From: CBDCXE01 sp965223725 [NCBI: Nitrospinota bacterium]
GTDB lineage: Bacteria; Nitrospinota_A; UBA7883
Direction of reading: 5' to 3'
Assembly: GCA_965223725.1 (NCBI GenBank)
Contig: CBDCXE010000006.1
Span: forward strand, 434,001-498,000
Length of the DNA: 64,000 nucleotides
The notes under the pieces were generated by a model. That model saw nothing but the letters and a program-made list of their open reading frames with translations. It searched no databases and was not told the origin of the DNA. Numbering within the stretch: position 1 is the stretch's first letter; the number at the start of each line of letters is the position of its first letter. Position numbers and translations under genes: made by a program. Shown here in pieces: positions 62,832 through 64,000 of this stretch.

Positions 62832-63119
62832 TGTCGTCCTCGTCTCGGATTGTTCAGTAATATAGTTGCGAGGAAAACATCATAACCCACATCCGGCCCG
62901 TATTCCACCGGCGATTGGCCCCTACTTCATATCCATATCATTATATATAATCCTTATTAATAGTTAAATTACCATTACAATGCCTATGGTATAAATAATT
63001 TACAAGGTAGTCAAGCGAAAAAAGAGCGGGGGTAAATTTAGCAGCGCAAAAGGGGTTAGGGCTCTGATATCTGTTTCAAGCAAATAGCCACCCATAAACA
63101 TGCTGACGCAAACTGCCCA
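62832..63119. other. AT-rich intergenic region
   Basis: 288 bp with no gene or clear terminator. It separates ppa (minus) from the 3' end of the next minus-strand gene, so it holds the ppa promoter region. Confidence 0.5.
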
Positions 63120-63794
63120 CTATCCAACACACTGGCAAACGCATATGTAATAAACATCAACCGTTGTCCAGAACAAACGATATTTGGGGTCTATCCTGAT
63201 AGTTGAAGCTACTGGTTTGCATGTTCCTTTATCACAGTTTCCTCTGCATTTTCCAATTGTCGCGCAATGGGCCTGGGCTGCGTCTATTGCTTTCTGAACA
63301 GCGCTTCTGCTGCCGATACCGCTCCTTGTAATTTTATGCTCTTTCGAACTTGCGCTGCCGCCGGTTGCGCACTTGAGGCCTGTGCCGGGAAAAGTAATCT
63401 CTGTCAACACCTCCGATGAAATCGTGTAAACCGCAACACCAATCGCTAAAATAGCCGCCAACACAGCCGCTATTGTCGCAAAAAGCGCCGTTCCTGCCGT
63501 GGCGCCTGCCGCCACCGCGCCCCCTTCACCGGCGACAACACTTGCGCCGGCGCCCCCTGCGTGGAGCTCCAATGCGCCCGACAATACACCAGGGGCAAAT
63601 CGGCCCAGCCTGCCAAGCAGAATAAGAATACGACGAATCTGTTCAACATTCTGGCTGGCAAATAAAAAATAAAGCAGGCGCAGGAGCTCACGGGCATTAA
63701 GACTCCTGCCGTTTGCCCAAAGCTGTTGCACAATCTCCTGCAAATTTGGCGGGAGTTGCCGATAAAGCTGTAGATATTCTTCATAGGTTGTCAT
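63120..63794 (-). CDS. unrecognised membrane protein with Cys-rich tail
   Basis: A 224-residue protein from ATG 63794, chosen because GGAGGTATACT precedes it (the frame is open to 63893). The N-terminus starts TTYEEYLQLYRQLPPNLQEI and is amphipathic-helical to ~residue 65. A Gly/Ala-rich stretch (~85-105) is followed by a long hydrophobic helix (ALFATIAAVLAAILAIGVAV). The C-terminal ~80 residues are rich in Cys: a segment AHCATIGKCRGNCDKGTCKP and the final YICVCQCVG, nine Cys in all, which suggests disulfides in an extracytoplasmic domain. Such a plan fits an exported toxin-like or pore-forming protein, but I recognise no family. Confidence 0.55.
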   Translation of the reverse strand: MTTYEEYLQLYRQLPPNLQEIVQQLWANGRSLNARELLRLLYFLFASQNVEQIRRILILLGRLGRFAPGVLSGALELHAGGAGASVVAGEGGAVAAGATAGTALFATIAAVLAAILAIGVAVYTISSEVLTEITFPGTGLKCATGGSASSKEHKITRSGIGSRSAVQKAIDAAQAHCATIGKCRGNCDKGTCKPVASTIRIDPKYRLFWTTVDVYYICVCQCVG

Positions 63795-64000
63795 AGTATA
63801 CCTCCGCGATTGATTAATAATTTGTAGCCAGTAAAGCACTAACGCACAATCACCGAGTGATATTATCTCATCAGTAATACTATTAATGCCCATAAAAACC
63901 GTGTATTAAGCTAGGGTTCATAATGGGTTAGCAACAGCGCCACAACCTATATAGAATAATAAATACCTGCCCGCGCAATTATCGATTGGAACCGATATCC

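Overview
The window reads as a chromosomal segment of a Gram-negative bacterium. It has an outer-membrane porin, a LapD/LapG pair, a TatB-type protein, lipoprotein signals and sigma-54 promoters. The argS-SPOR order, the short ~425-residue leuC product and the TatB-type protein recall Desulfobacterota, Nitrospinota or SAR324-like bacteria. That is an impression from gene style, not a measured placement. Most intergenic gaps are short and coding is dense.

Layout. 1-8.5 kb: the C-terminal end of a YadA-head-repeat/peptidase S74 protein, a sterol desaturase-like hydroxylase, arsC, a TatA/B protein, a Usp-like protein, an SLC13-type transporter, argS, a SPOR protein, a small membrane protein and a ferritin-like protein. 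8.7-12.7 kb: a compact three-gene operon of HExxH metalloprotease, metallo-beta-lactamase-fold hydrolase and patatin-like lipase, which I do not recognise as a named system. 12.8-16.3 kb: a TetR regulator with a palindromic operator, an OsmC protein, an ABC-2 exporter and tRNA-Asp. 16.4-19.1 kb: lapD-lapG, for c-di-GMP control of an adhesin protease. 19.4-25.5 kb: a sigma-54-type chemosensory operon (unknown gene, P1-less cheA, cheW, cheR, Hpt-CheW hybrid, cheB), in which the CheA phosphoacceptor domain sits on a separate protein. 25.6-31.5 kb: a nitrogen block (porin, glnK, amtB, glnA) with a sigma-54 promoter and two dyad sites spaced as at E. coli glnAp2; a PA2779/PA2778-type pair sits between amtB and glnA. 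31.6-41.5 kb: housekeeping and mixed genes (fmdB-like, ilvE, a histone-H1-like Lys/Ala/Pro protein, a YpdA-like reductase, DUF3343, ogt, DUF1326/DUF2182, a frameshifted ABC-F gene, a YdeP/FdhF-like molybdoenzyme).

41.48-59.42 kb is an integrated genomic island of about 17.9 kb. It is bounded by an exact 53-bp direct repeat. The right copy lies inside an intact tRNA-Phe gene next to a tyrosine integrase, and the left copy is an orphan 3' tRNA fragment. Cargo: dnaE2, an SOS peptidase (YedK/HMCES) gene broken by an amber codon, an IS3 remnant, a tight five-gene operon (Res helicase-nuclease, Mod methylase, two unknown proteins, a RelE-like/UvrD helicase fusion), and the island's own regulatory genes (winged-helix-like protein, AlpA-like HTH, RHH protein) around an 18-bp palindrome. 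The five-gene operon is an extended type III-like restriction system and one of the two best candidates for an undescribed defence system. The other is the metalloprotease-MBL-patatin operon.

59.4-64 kb returns to the chromosome: tRNA-Phe, tRNA-Glu, a family 9 glycosyltransferase, leuC, ppa and an unrecognised membrane protein with a cysteine-rich tail.
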